Below are positions 1 through 9,115 of a stretch of 64,000 bases of DNA, in pieces. A model generated the notes under the pieces. The model saw only the letters and a program-made list of their open reading frames with translations. It searched no databases and was not told the origin of the DNA. The stretch comes from Mariniphaga sp. (GTDB taxonomy: Bacteria > Bacteroidota > Bacteroidia > Bacteroidales > Prolixibacteraceae). Location of the stretch: contig JAGXGA010000053.1 in NCBI GenBank assembly GCA_024636975.1, forward strand, positions 1 through 64,000, written 5' to 3'. A program made the position numbers and the translations under genes. How positions within the stretch are numbered: position 1 is the stretch's first letter; every line of letters begins with the position of its first letter.

Positions 1-450
1 AAAATGAGAGAAAAAAATGATAAAAACAACAAAAAAATGGAATAACAGGAAAAAGTTACATTGAATATTACTCAATAAATAATCGGAATAAAACTCCAAA
101 AGAAAAAAGTTAAAAAAATCGTACTTTATGGACAGACACTAGCTAGTGTCATAATTAAACCCTCCTTTTATTTTAGTTCGACATACTTTTAATTTTTTTA
201 ATCATTTTGCAAAGAAAATACCAAATGCACTTTCAATGACAAAATTTACCTTGTTAATGTCTGGTTGTCAGGGTTCCAGTATGATGAATGAATATTATTT
301 TGAATTTCAAAAACTAAATGGGACTGTCATATTTTCAGCATTCAGCGGATTACTTTCATAGTTTCGGGTAATTCACCTACTTAATTAGGAGTTTGAAAAT
401 TCGTTCCATTTAAGTATTTATTAGTTATTTTGTTTTCATAAAATAGATTG
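1..450. other. AT-rich region upstream of truA, no convincing gene
   Basis: Very AT-rich sequence with homopolymer A and T runs. One 34-codon open frame (257-361, +) starts with residues resembling a lipoprotein tail (SGCQGSS), but it has no signal peptide and I do not call it a gene. The only clear structure is a perfect palindrome at 135-150. The region probably carries the truA promoter, but no good TAnnTTTG element is visible. Confidence 0.5.
135..150. repeat. 16-bp perfect palindrome
   Basis: GACACTAGCTAGTGTC reads identically on both strands with no spacer. It lies in AT-rich DNA about 300 bases before truA. It could be a binding site for a dimeric protein. As a spacerless palindrome it is a poor terminator, and no T-run follows it. 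Confidence 0.6.
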
Positions 451-1200
451 ATGCATCGTTATTTCGTTCAGTTAAGCTTTAAAGGAACCCGATACCATGG
501 CTGGCAGATTCAGCCCAACGCCCTCTCGGTGCAGGAGGTAGTGGAAAATGCTTTTTCTACGCTGTTGCGGGCAGAAATATCAGTGACGGGTGCCGGCCGT
601 ACCGATACAGGTGTACATGCTTCTTTTTATGTACTGCATTTTGATGTCTCCGAAATGATTAGTGATCCCGCAAGGATGGTTTACCGTCTGAACAGCTTTT
701 TGCCTTCCGGTATTGCTGTTCAAAAAGTATGGGAAGTGCCCCCCGAAGCTCATGCGCGCTTTAGCGCCTTATCGCGCACCTATAAGTACTTTGTTGCTTT
801 GGAAAAAGATCCCTTCACCACAGACACGGAATTCTATCTTCGTATAAAGCCGGATGTGGTGAAGATGAATGAAGCAGCTAAAATCCTGTTGAATTATACT
901 GATTTTACAAGCTTTAGCAGGTTGCACACCGATGTGAAGACCAACCTGTGTCAAATCTTCATAGCACAGTGGGAAGTGGAAAACAACAGACTGGTATTTA
1001 CAATCAAAGCCGACCGTTTTCTTCGGAACATGGTACGCGCCATTGTAGGAACCCTTCTCGATGTGGGGAACGGCAAACTTACATTGGAAGATTTCAGACG
1101 CATCATCGAAATTCAAAACCGGGGAGCTGCGGGGGCATCGGCTCCTGCTCAGGGACTTTTTTTGGTTGATGTGGAATATCCGGAAAATTTTATGAGTTGA
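451..1200 (+). CDS. truA: tRNA pseudouridine synthase A
   Basis: TruA isomerises uridines 38-40 in the anticodon arm of many tRNAs to pseudouridine, in the cytoplasm. The 249-residue protein has the usual length of the family. The catalytic aspartate is D52 in the signature GAGRTDTGVHA (residues 47-57), and the N-terminal FKGTRYHGWQ and later FLRNMVRAIVGTL blocks are also typical. ATG 451 is chosen over the TTG at 448 because it gives the canonical N-terminus. The next gene runs convergently from the other strand, so truA appears to be transcribed alone. Confidence 0.96.
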   Translation: MHRYFVQLSFKGTRYHGWQIQPNALSVQEVVENAFSTLLRAEISVTGAGRTDTGVHASFYVLHFDVSEMISDPARMVYRLNSFLPSGIAVQKVWEVPPEAHARFSALSRTYKYFVALEKDPFTTDTEFYLRIKPDVVKMNEAAKILLNYTDFTSFSRLHTDVKTNLCQIFIAQWEVENNRLVFTIKADRFLRNMVRAIVGTLLDVGNGKLTLEDFRRIIEIQNRGAAGASAPAQGLFLVDVEYPENFMS

Positions 1201-1284
1201 ATATTTGTGCCGGTTTTGCTTATTCTAAACCGTTAGCAGATCCTGCCATTTTAACTGTTACAGGTTATCTGGCAATACAATTTT

Positions 1285-2340
1285 TCATTTACGTTGAGAA
1301 TATAAATTCCCGGATGTTGCCTGCAGTTCTTGTCGGTAAGCCTGCTCCATGATTTTTCCTGCAACTGGTGGCCGGTAGTGTGAAGTTTCATAATAATTTG
1401 ATAATTTTTCAGTTATTGAATTCTTTCCTGAAAAGTCATAGACGTTTGAACCTCCAAATATGGAAACAAGACTTGTAATGTCTTCATTTGAAATGTGCTC
1501 CTGATCGTATAAGGGACTAATTATTAGCCTGTATCTGGTATCGTGTTTTCTGAATACATAAAAAATTTCCTCCAGCATCTTTTCCTGTTTCTGACCTATA
1601 GCGGGAGGTGAATAGATCTCTGTTTCGCTTCTTTTATAGAATTCCTGCCTTTTATCCTTCGTGTAGTATTTGTTCTTGTTAATAAGACTGTCGTAATACT
1701 CAAAAGAGAGTTCATTGGTAACAGGATTATAGGTAAAAGGCCTGCTTTCGATCAAATGATTTCTGTACATATAAGGTTTTAGCTTACCTGTAATTTTAAA
1801 ATCGAGGTAAGCATACAAAAACTGAATGTTTAGGAATCCGGTAATCGAGGCTACATGAAAGTCGAACCAGTTTTTATTATCAACCAGCTGGGGAGATATA
1901 ATTCCCAGATGTCCTGTTTTCGGTTCTATGGTACTGAGAATACTGTAATCAAGAATAATGAGTGCATTTTTAATTTCAACGTCTTTTTTATCGAGGTAAA
2001 GTATTTTTTTATGCAATGCATACAGGGTTTCTCCGGCTGCATCAAAATGATAAGCAGGTTCATTTCCGATGTATTTTTTCCATTTGTCTATCCTGTAAAA
2101 CCAGGCTCTGGAGTTGCCAAAAATAAAAGATGTGTATTCGTAATGGTTGTATCTGTTTTCGAAATTTTCCGTTGCCACATAATCGGTATTTAAAAAAACT
2201 ATTCCTTCTACCTTTTTATTAAAATATGAATTATAATCATAAAGGACTTTGAATGGATCGAGTATAAAATAGAGTGCCACAATAAGGATTAGCGGCAATG
2301 AAAAGAGAAATATTTTTTTTATAAATCGGTTCATAACCAT
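1285..2340 (-). CDS. Membrane-anchored SGNH-like protein, partner of MBOAT acyltransferase
   Basis: About 351 residues with one N-terminal membrane helix (residues ~5-24) and an extracytoplasmic domain. A GNSRA motif (~75-79) resembles block I (GDS) of SGNH hydrolases. A C-terminal SHYRPPVAG (~320-328) resembles the histidine block seen in AlgJ/AlgX-type proteins that work with MBOAT enzymes. The serine and histidine are visible, but no esterase or transferase activity can be proved from sequence. ATG 2340 is chosen because it overlaps the stop of the MBOAT gene (TAATG), indicating translational coupling. Likely role: delivery or transfer of acyl groups to a surface glycan. Confidence 0.75.
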   Translation of the reverse strand: MVMNRFIKKIFLFSLPLILIVALYFILDPFKVLYDYNSYFNKKVEGIVFLNTDYVATENFENRYNHYEYTSFIFGNSRAWFYRIDKWKKYIGNEPAYHFDAAGETLYALHKKILYLDKKDVEIKNALIILDYSILSTIEPKTGHLGIISPQLVDNKNWFDFHVASITGFLNIQFLYAYLDFKITGKLKPYMYRNHLIESRPFTYNPVTNELSFEYYDSLINKNKYYTKDKRQEFYKRSETEIYSPPAIGQKQEKMLEEIFYVFRKHDTRYRLIISPLYDQEHISNEDITSLVSIFGGSNVYDFSGKNSITEKLSNYYETSHYRPPVAGKIMEQAYRQELQATSGNLYSQRK

Positions 2341-3788
2341 TAAAATTGAAAATAAATAAACTGTTGGCCCTGGCCTCCATACCAAAAAATTACAGCAATA
2401 ATTGAATAATATGCTGCATAACGCAGGGGTTTATACAGCCTTAAGTTCATGTTGGCAATGGCGTACTCTTGTTCACGGCCCAGCCATTCTACAACAAGAA
2501 AAAGAAAAATCAGGATGAACACCGTCAGAGCTCTTTGACTATCGGGAAAAGATGGAATTGTAAGAATTGAAGGTGAAAATATCTCACTAAGATAAGCAAA
2601 TGCATGCCCAACATTTTCGGCTCTGAAAAATACCCAGGCAAGTACAGTCAAAGAAAATGTAATTCCCATCTGGAAAAGCTCCTTTACGGACGGAAATAGT
2701 TTTCCTTGGGCAACTGTTCCGAGGTGGGTGCGGTTCCTTTTGGTAAGCAATAAGGGCAGAAAATAGATAGCATTCAATGCGCCCCAGACAATAAATGTCC
2801 AGTTTGCTCCATGCCAGAACCCACTTACCAGAAAGATGATGAAGGTGTTCCTGATTTTCATACCCGTTCCCCCACGGCTTCCGCCCAGTGGGATGTACAG
2901 GTAATCCCGGAACCATGTTGAAAGGGAAATATGCCAGCGACGCCAGAATTCTGCAATGTCTCTGGAGAAATATGGATAGGCAAAGTTTCGCATCAGGTCA
3001 AAGCCAAACAGCCTTGCAGTTCCAATTGCAATATCTGAATAACCAGAGAAGTCGCCATAAATTTGAAATGCAAAAAATAATGCTCCAAAAAATAAAGTGC
3101 TTCCTGAATAATCTTCTGAATTCGCAAAAATGGCATTAGCAATCATCGCACTGTTATCAGCGATAACAATTTTTTTAAAGAACCCCCAAAGAATCTGCCG
3201 CATTCCATCGGTGGCCTGCTCATATACAAACGTCCGCTTATGCTGAAACTGTGACAGCAAATTACTAGCTCTTTCAATAGGACCTGCCACTAATTGAGGA
3301 AAGAAGCTTACAAAAGCGGCAAACGCTATAAAATCATTGGTGGGTTCCAGTTTCCTTTTATACACATCAATTGTATAACTTAAAGTCTGAAACGTATAAA
3401 AGCTGATTCCTACAGGAAGAATTATGCTCAATGTGTTAAAGCCCATTACTGCCTGCAGACCTGGTATAACATCGTAAAGCGAATCAAGAAAGAAATTAAA
3501 GTATTTAAATACACCAAGTAAGCCTATGTTAACACCTATACTGGTCCATAGCAGTATTTTTCTTTTAAATTGGTTTTCCTGCTTTCCAAGACCTCTGCCT
3601 ACCAAATAGTCAACTAAGGTGCTAAATATTATCAACGATAAAAACCGCCAGTCCCACCATCCATAAAACAAATAGCTGGCACCGATCACCATCAGGTTTT
3701 GCAGCTTGAGGCTTTTGTTCGTGATTTTCCAGTAAAGAAGGAAAACTAATGGCAAGAATACTAAATATTCGATTGAGTTGAAAAGCAT
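2340..3788 (-). CDS. MBOAT family membrane-bound O-acyltransferase (AlgI-like)
   Basis: A 482-residue polytopic membrane protein with the length and pattern of AlgI/DltB-type enzymes, which move acyl groups, often acetyl, across the membrane for O-acylation of exported polysaccharides. Visible hallmarks are FWRRWHISLS (~280-289) and SGFWHGANW (~321-329), whose histidine is the conserved MBOAT active-site residue. It is first in a two-gene operon with the overlapping SGNH-like gene. No polysaccharide synthesis genes flank it, so the acceptor is unknown. Confidence 0.92.
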   Translation of the reverse strand: MLFNSIEYLVFLPLVFLLYWKITNKSLKLQNLMVIGASYLFYGWWDWRFLSLIIFSTLVDYLVGRGLGKQENQFKRKILLWTSIGVNIGLLGVFKYFNFFLDSLYDVIPGLQAVMGFNTLSIILPVGISFYTFQTLSYTIDVYKRKLEPTNDFIAFAAFVSFFPQLVAGPIERASNLLSQFQHKRTFVYEQATDGMRQILWGFFKKIVIADNSAMIANAIFANSEDYSGSTLFFGALFFAFQIYGDFSGYSDIAIGTARLFGFDLMRNFAYPYFSRDIAEFWRRWHISLSTWFRDYLYIPLGGSRGGTGMKIRNTFIIFLVSGFWHGANWTFIVWGALNAIYFLPLLLTKRNRTHLGTVAQGKLFPSVKELFQMGITFSLTVLAWVFFRAENVGHAFAYLSEIFSPSILTIPSFPDSQRALTVFILIFLFLVVEWLGREQEYAIANMNLRLYKPLRYAAYYSIIAVIFWYGGQGQQFIYFQF

Positions 3789-4019
3789 TTTTTTGTGTGT
3801 AGTGTATCACTAAAACGATTCTGTGTTCAGAAATGTTTTGGCAATTAATTAATTAAAAATGGCAGGACGATTGAATGAACAGGGTAACATGTAAATTTCG
3901 ATTTAGAATCATATGGTGAAAAACTGTTTTCTCCCTTTCAGCGGCCTCATCCGAAAAAAAACAAAAGGAACAGGTATCGGTGTATCTCGTTAAAGGCTTA
4001 TTTCTGGTCATTCGGAAAC

Positions 4020-4574
4020 ACTCAATTTTCCAATGATCCAAATCCGCAATTTACGATCGACCTAAAAAATTTTATGAGTTTTAAATTTACTGCTGTACTT
4101 ACTGCATATTCTGCCGATGACTTGAAAAACAGCTGTTCTAAGAATCTCATCATCAGTAAACGAATCCTTTTAGACTTACAATTCTTGCGAATGGAGCAGT
4201 CGTTGAAAAAAAATTGAGCATAACGGCCAACAACATACAAACCTAATAGTTTACATGGGGCCAGTTAACGATCCCTTGGAATGGATAGTACCTGAACAAA
4301 CACTTCCTCCTTTTAAATTTAATAGAGAATCCGGATATCCTAAAAAGAAATATGTGATGAGAACCTGGCCAATGGTCGCGATGAATAACGAGTTATGGTT
4401 TATACGTTTTTTTTTCAATCAGAAGGAGATAATGCAGATGATAGAATTCTGCTCAGGGAATTCAGATTTAATCCATGCAAAACAGATTTTATTATGAATG
4501 AAGATGGCATACGGCAATTTGTAATTGAAGACGAGGTAATGGCCATTGCAATTGATTTCCTGTACAGTAAGTAA
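4020..4574 (+). pseudogene. Decayed gene with four frameshifts, family unknown
   Basis: No single open frame covers this stretch, but joining frames yields one continuous protein-like sequence ending ...DGIRQFVIEDEVMAIAIDFL at TAA 4572-4574. The frame changes fall in short runs: A run 4125-4129, AAA near 4157-4160, A8 ending at 4213, and T9 at 4407-4415. Restored pieces include SSSVTNPFRLTILANGAVVE, then VYMGPVNDPLEWIVPEQ, then LLREFRFNPCKTDFIMNEDG. The start may lie further left, near 3913, where a signal-peptide-like start (MVKNCF) occurs. I do not recognise the family. The intact 80-codon frame at 4255-4497 is only one fragment of it. Confidence 0.6.
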
Positions 4575-4757
4575 TTTTTATTAAATTTATAATCAAAAAA
4601 AATATCAATCCGTGTCGCTTAGGTTTATTAGTGTTACTGTCAGTAATTTTTAGAATTGAATGTATACCATGACTATATGAAGTCAATACCATTATTAATT
4701 GTATTACGGCTGCAGGCTTAATAATTCGAAGCAGGAATTTAATTAAAACTCTGTGAG

Positions 4758-5135
4758 ATGATACAAACAAAAAGGTCTGATGATGAATTACCGTGGGCTC
4801 TCCAAAAATGGGGCTGGCGTTTTCATCATATTGGGATACCAACAAGTGAAAAAAGGTCAGGAGAAAAATATATACCTCACCTGAAGTTTTACACCTCCGG
4901 ATTTGAACAAAGTCCCTTTGGTGTCGAATGGATGCGTTTCGAAAAAGACTGCCCGTTGCCTGAACTTGTGAAAACGTTACCGCATGTGGCATTTGAAGTT
5001 GATGACCTCGATAAAGAACTGGAACGGAATACTTTTAAGATACTGACCAAACCCAATGCTCCAGGGGAGGGCGTTCGTGTTGCAATGATTGAGCACAATG
5101 GGGCACCGGTCGAGCTAATCGAGTTTTCAAAATGA
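4758..5135 (+). CDS. VOC (glyoxalase/bleomycin-resistance fold) family protein
   Basis: A 125-residue single-module protein of the vicinal oxygen chelate superfamily. The two beta-alpha-beta halves show FHHIGIPT (22-29), HVAFEVDDLD (76-85) and PVELIEF (117-123). H24, H76 and E119 are in positions suited to metal binding. VOC members include lyases, dioxygenases and resistance proteins, and the substrate cannot be told from this sequence. It stands alone between the decayed gene and the hydrolase pair. Confidence 0.78.
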   Translation: MIQTKRSDDELPWALQKWGWRFHHIGIPTSEKRSGEKYIPHLKFYTSGFEQSPFGVEWMRFEKDCPLPELVKTLPHVAFEVDDLDKELERNTFKILTKPNAPGEGVRVAMIEHNGAPVELIEFSK

Positions 5136-5274
5136 AGGGAAGATAAATCGTTTGATAAAGGTTGTATGAAAAAATCAACCTATATGGGAAAGACCAGCGA
5201 CTGCATAGAAAAGCCAATAGCTTTAAATTACATTGCATAATTAAAATTGCATTCCTTAAAGAATATTTATTAAA

Positions 5275-6360
5275 ATGAGAGTATTCAGATCGTTTTTTTT
5301 TGTATGCTTATTTTTTACAACTTCTTGTCAATTAGAAATAGACCGCAGAAAATTTATCGATGAGGAATTGATGGTTGCAGTTAATTCGTCAAAACTTTAT
5401 GTCCGTATACGCGGAAATCCTGAAGGAGATTTGATAGTGAATCTGCATGGTGGCCCGGGTGGTTATTCAGGTATCGACATCAAATTGATGGGGCCAAAGC
5501 TGGAAGACGAGTTTCTGATCGCCTACCTCGACCAGAGGGGATGTGGCAAGTCACCTGCATGCAACGATATATCGATGCTCACCATTAAACAGTACCTGGA
5601 GGATTTGGATTTTGTGATTGATACGTTGCGTAGCCGATACAAAAAAGACAAAGTGAACCTCATGGGAACTTCATGGGGTGGCATGTATGGCTTTTTGTAT
5701 TTGCTTGAAGGCAATAAAAAAGTTAATGCTTTTGCATGCATCGATGGGAAGGTGAATAGTTATTATCAGAATACTTTTCTTTTGAAGTATCAAACAGAAA
5801 AAGTAAAAGAGCTTCTGCAAGGGAATATTTCTAATGATAAAAGAGCAGAACTGCAAGAAATAGCAGCTGAACTGGGTCGTATAAAACAAAGCGCATATGC
5901 CAGTTTTTATGAAGATGTTAACTGGATGCTGCATGAAGTTTCACCTAAACTGGGTTTCAATGCCTATTTTGCTGACACATCCAATATTATTTCACTTGAC
6001 GATGTACTTAAGGATACTGCATTGCTAAATTTGATGAAGTACACTAAAGAGGAATATCTTGAAATTGGTGAAAAGGCTGAATTTGTTAATCAGGCTTTCC
6101 TTGATGGACCGGAGTATAATGACATCAATATTGAAAAAGATTTATCTTTCATAAAAGTCCCGACTGCTGTAATCCAGGGAGAATTCGATTATGTGGTTGG
6201 AACCGGGCATGCAATCCTGATTTATAATGCACTTACAGGCCTTACACATGATAAAAAAGAGTTGCACATTATATCAGATACCGGCCACTGTCCTGCTATT
6301 GAGTCCCCGGATGTTTTAGCTGACATATTGGTTCATTTTTATTTAGTTCATTCACCCTAA
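5275..6360 (+). CDS. Alpha/beta-hydrolase lipoprotein, prolyl aminopeptidase-like (copy 1)
   Basis: A 361-residue alpha/beta hydrolase. The N-terminus is a signal peptide ending in a lipobox-like FTTSC (Cys18), suggesting a lipid anchor in the envelope. Fold marks are the oxyanion-hole HGGPGG (58-63), YLDQRGCGKS (84-93), nucleophile elbow GTSWGG with S133, a late acidic block GEFDYVVG, and the histidine block SDTGHCPA. HGGPGG and DQRGCGKS are typical of the proline iminopeptidase group (S33), but the cap domain differs, so the substrate is unassigned. It is followed 12 bases later by a close paralogue, so both are probably cotranscribed. Confidence 0.82.
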   Translation: MRVFRSFFFVCLFFTTSCQLEIDRRKFIDEELMVAVNSSKLYVRIRGNPEGDLIVNLHGGPGGYSGIDIKLMGPKLEDEFLIAYLDQRGCGKSPACNDISMLTIKQYLEDLDFVIDTLRSRYKKDKVNLMGTSWGGMYGFLYLLEGNKKVNAFACIDGKVNSYYQNTFLLKYQTEKVKELLQGNISNDKRAELQEIAAELGRIKQSAYASFYEDVNWMLHEVSPKLGFNAYFADTSNIISLDDVLKDTALLNLMKYTKEEYLEIGEKAEFVNQAFLDGPEYNDINIEKDLSFIKVPTAVIQGEFDYVVGTGHAILIYNALTGLTHDKKELHIISDTGHCPAIESPDVLADILVHFYLVHSP

Positions 6361-6372
6361 CTTATTTTAAAA

Positions 6373-7455
6373 ATGAAAAGATTAGCATTTATCTTATTTA
6401 CAAGTTTACTTTTTACAACTATATGTCATTCAGTAAACGATCCTAAACAAAATATTGATGAAGAATTAATGATTTCAGTTCCTTCGTCTGAACTTTATGT
6501 CAGAATACGTGGGAATCCTGAAGGAGCCCTGATTGTAAATCTTCATGGTGGTCCAGGTGGTTATTCAGGTATCGATATTCAATTAATGGGACCAGGGCTG
6601 GAAGACAGATTTCTGGTTGCATACCTCGACCAGCGGGGATGTGGAAAATCAAAGGAATGTTATGATACATCCATGTTGACAGTTGAACAGTATGTTCAGG
6701 ATTTGGATATAGTAATTGACTCTTTGTTAAATCAATACAGCAAAGAAGCAGTGAATTTAATCGGAACATCATGGGGCGGTATGTATGGGTTTCTCTATTT
6801 GTTATACGATCAGAGCAAAGTTAATGCATTCGCCTGCGTTGATGGAAAAGTGAACAGTCATTATCAGAATCATTCCCTGATTGATTATGAACTGAGTCTT
6901 ATTGCAGAACTGCTTGAAGATGAACTTTCAGAAGAGAGAAGAAATGAACTTCAAGAAATACATGTTGAATTGTTAAGGATTCAGGAAAGTGATTTTGAAC
7001 AGTTTCATACCGATGTAAACCGGATGAAACATGAGTTTCCACCCATACTCGGATTTAACGCTTACTTTGCCGATACTTCCAAAATAATTACCCTGAGTGA
7101 TGTTATAAAAGATTCTGATTTAATGGCGCTGATGAATTATACCGAAGAAGAATATCTTCAGGTAGGCGAAAAAGCTGAAATCGTGAATGAAGCATTTCGA
7201 AATACGCCCTCATACAACAACATGAACATTGAGGAAGAATTGAAAAATATTGCTGTTCCTGTTGCAGTAATTCAGGGTGAAAAAGATTTTGTGGTTGGAA
7301 TTGAACATGCTGAAATAATTTATAAGGCATTAACTAATCTTGGTAGCGCAAATAAAGAACTGCATCTTCTTCCTGATACAGGACATTGCCCGGCCATTGA
7401 ATGTCCTGAAGTGCTGCTTGAAATATTAAATAATTTTTTTTATAAGTACAGGTAA
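6373..7455 (+). CDS. Alpha/beta-hydrolase, prolyl aminopeptidase-like (copy 2)
   Basis: A 360-residue paralogue of the preceding gene, aligned without offset over the first 150 residues: HGGPGGYSG, DQRGCGKS and GTSWGGMYGF with nucleophile S133, then GEKDFVVG and PDTGHCPAIE. It keeps a signal peptide and Cys18, but the residue before the cysteine is Ile (TIC), a poor lipobox, so this copy may be secreted rather than lipidated. The 12-base spacing and strong similarity indicate tandem duplication. Divergence is greatest in the cap region (~150-260), suggesting a different substrate preference. Confidence 0.82.
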   Translation: MKRLAFILFTSLLFTTICHSVNDPKQNIDEELMISVPSSELYVRIRGNPEGALIVNLHGGPGGYSGIDIQLMGPGLEDRFLVAYLDQRGCGKSKECYDTSMLTVEQYVQDLDIVIDSLLNQYSKEAVNLIGTSWGGMYGFLYLLYDQSKVNAFACVDGKVNSHYQNHSLIDYELSLIAELLEDELSEERRNELQEIHVELLRIQESDFEQFHTDVNRMKHEFPPILGFNAYFADTSKIITLSDVIKDSDLMALMNYTEEEYLQVGEKAEIVNEAFRNTPSYNNMNIEEELKNIAVPVAVIQGEKDFVVGIEHAEIIYKALTNLGSANKELHLLPDTGHCPAIECPEVLLEILNNFFYKYR

Positions 7456-7703
7456 ATAATCTGTCTGCTCCGCTCTCCTGTAAACTTCAATTATATTCCG
7501 AGGGATGTTCCTGTGAATAATTAATTATTTCTATTTTAATGAAAGAAAGGTTCGTTTTATAACGGATTTTTTTTTAATAAAAACAATTACCGTAATTCTG
7601 GTAGGGTATTTTAATTCATGTGGATAACTATTTTTATCAACGCTGTATTATGCAACTAATCGGGAATTCACATAATTTTTAATAAATTTAACGTCTGCCA
7701 ATG

Positions 7704-7725
7704 TTGTATTTGTTATTTAATACAA
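7704..7725. promoter_or_regulatory. Inverted repeat upstream of response regulator
   Basis: TTGTATT (7704-7710) and AATACAA (7719-7725) form a 7-bp inverted repeat with an 8-base spacer, about 85 bases before the regulator ATG. It could be an operator. The rest of the 352-base gap (7456-7807) is AT-rich with no coding sign, and no exact TAnnTTTG box was found. Confidence 0.4.
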
Positions 7726-7807
7726 TGGTAATGAGAGGTGTATCTTTATATTTTGAATTCTGTATAATCTACTTATGTGCCAAAAGCTAAACTAAACAAG
7801 GGGAAAC

Positions 7808-8197
7808 ATGAAGAAAGATAAATTTTTAGAAGGACATAAAATACTTATAGCTGAAGACGATCAAAATAGCTTCTACCTCCTGGAATATATATTGAAAATG
7901 TTTGGAGCCGAAATTATTCATACCGAGACTGGTGAAGAAACAGTTCAGGCTCTTATGAAGAATCCCGACGTATGTCTTATTCTAATGGATATTAAAATGC
8001 CAGGAACGAGTGGGCTGGATGCATCCCGAAAAATCAGGGAATTCAATGCTGATGTTCCGATAATTGCCCAAACGGCATTAATGCTCCCTGAAGAGAAGAA
8101 CAAAGTTTTGGAAGCAGGTTGCAATGATTATATTTCAAAACCTATTGATCAGGAAATATTATTGGGAAAAATAAAACAGTTGTTGAATAAAGTTTAA
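7808..8197 (+). CDS. Single-domain response regulator (CheY-like receiver)
   Basis: A 129-residue stand-alone receiver domain. Acidic pocket EDD is at residues 16-18, the phospho-acceptor is D61 in LMDIKMPG, the switch threonine is T89 (AQTA), and the conserved lysine is K111 (SKPI). There is no output domain, so it must signal by protein contact, as CheY- or Spo0F-like proteins and many receivers partnered with hybrid kinases do. The GGGG upstream of the ATG (AAGGGGAAACATG) is a better ribosome site than most here. No kinase is adjacent. The next gene starts 4 bases after the stop, so the two are probably cotranscribed. Confidence 0.9.
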   Translation: MKKDKFLEGHKILIAEDDQNSFYLLEYILKMFGAEIIHTETGEETVQALMKNPDVCLILMDIKMPGTSGLDASRKIREFNADVPIIAQTALMLPEEKNKVLEAGCNDYISKPIDQEILLGKIKQLLNKV

Positions 8198-8201
8198 TAC
8201 T

Positions 8202-8969
8202 ATGCCCTTCAGCGACTATATAATTCATCTGAGTTCCAAATTCAAATCAGGAAGTTCACAGGAACATGCTTCAGATCTGGATAATTTAATCAGGAAGCTC
8301 ATACCGGCACTTGAGGCCTTAAACAAGGAAAAAGTTCGTTTGTTCCAAACAAAAACAGGCTTAACTTTTGTACCCGAAAAAGAGCCGGAAGGACAGGTTT
8401 GTTATTTAAATAATCAGGAAGTCAGGTCAGATTATAAATTCACTTTTGCATCAATCGACATTCTTGATTATATATACGCTGCCTTACATTCCAATTCCTA
8501 TAGAGAGAAATATAACGATTTTTTAAGAAGCGATTTCCCCTGGGTCCCATACCCAAAAAATACTGATACCTTTTGGAAATTGGTTGAATTGGGAGTTGAA
8601 CTGAGGCAAACACATTTAATGGAGTCGCCGAAGATAGGACAACTAATAACTCAATATCCTGTCAGCGGAACCAACATGGTTGATAAAATCCGGTTTACGA
8701 TTTATGATTATGAACAGTCATTTCCGGGTAAGGAATATCCGAATTATTTAGGAACGGTTTATATCAATGCGAATCAGTATTTTGCAGATGTGCCGGTTTC
8801 GGTATGGGAGTTATCAATTGGTGGGACCCAACCTGCACAAAAATGGGTGAGTAAAAGAAAAGGCAAAATATTGAGTGATGACGATATCATTCATTACCAA
8901 AAGATAATTGTTGCACTGGAAGAAACAAACAGGCTGATGAATGAGGTGGATAAAATTGCAATAGATTGA
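8202..8969 (+). CDS. Orphan C-terminal domain of a type ISP restriction-modification enzyme
   Basis: A 255-residue protein resembling the extreme C-terminal, target-recognition part of type ISP restriction-modification polypeptides and related N6-adenine methyltransferases. From memory of that family, matching blocks are VPEKEPEGQVCYLNNQEVR (57-75), DILDYIYAALHS (87-98), SDFPWVPYPK (110-119), SIGGTQPAQKW (205-215) and HYQKIIVALEET (231-242). The nuclease, helicase and methyltransferase (NPPY) domains are absent. It begins 4 bases after the receiver stop, with about 50 unrelated N-terminal residues. Either it is a remnant left by deletion or a free DNA-recognition module; catalysis is not expected. 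Confidence 0.72.
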   Translation: MPFSDYIIHLSSKFKSGSSQEHASDLDNLIRKLIPALEALNKEKVRLFQTKTGLTFVPEKEPEGQVCYLNNQEVRSDYKFTFASIDILDYIYAALHSNSYREKYNDFLRSDFPWVPYPKNTDTFWKLVELGVELRQTHLMESPKIGQLITQYPVSGTNMVDKIRFTIYDYEQSFPGKEYPNYLGTVYINANQYFADVPVSVWELSIGGTQPAQKWVSKRKGKILSDDDIIHYQKIIVALEETNRLMNEVDKIAID

Positions 8970-9074
8970 AGGAAGGTTGTCTGAACTCAGAATTTCCCAA
9001 TCCATGCCATTAAAAGGTTTATAACATTTACATTTTTTATTTTCGCAAATCTTTTTATCTGAGTAATTGAATTT

Positions 9075-9082
9075 TAATTTTG
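9075..9082 (+). promoter_or_regulatory. TAnnTTTG -7 element before SNF2 gene
   Basis: TAATTTTG matches the Bacteroidota -7 consensus and lies 33 bases before the helicase ATG. No TTG is found at the ideal -33 distance, so the assignment rests on the -7 box alone. Confidence 0.45.
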
Positions 9083-9115
9083 TTGCTGAAATTCAATACA
9101 AATAAGCGGGTTTAA

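Noticed and set aside
1204-1285. Terminator between truA and the SGNH-like gene
   Set aside because: The visible pairings (TAAC...GTTA around CTGTTACAG) are weak and interrupted.
4492-4992. 166-codon minus-strand frame at 4492-4992
   Set aside because: It is antisense to the VOC gene and the end of the decayed gene, both of which read as real protein on the plus strand.
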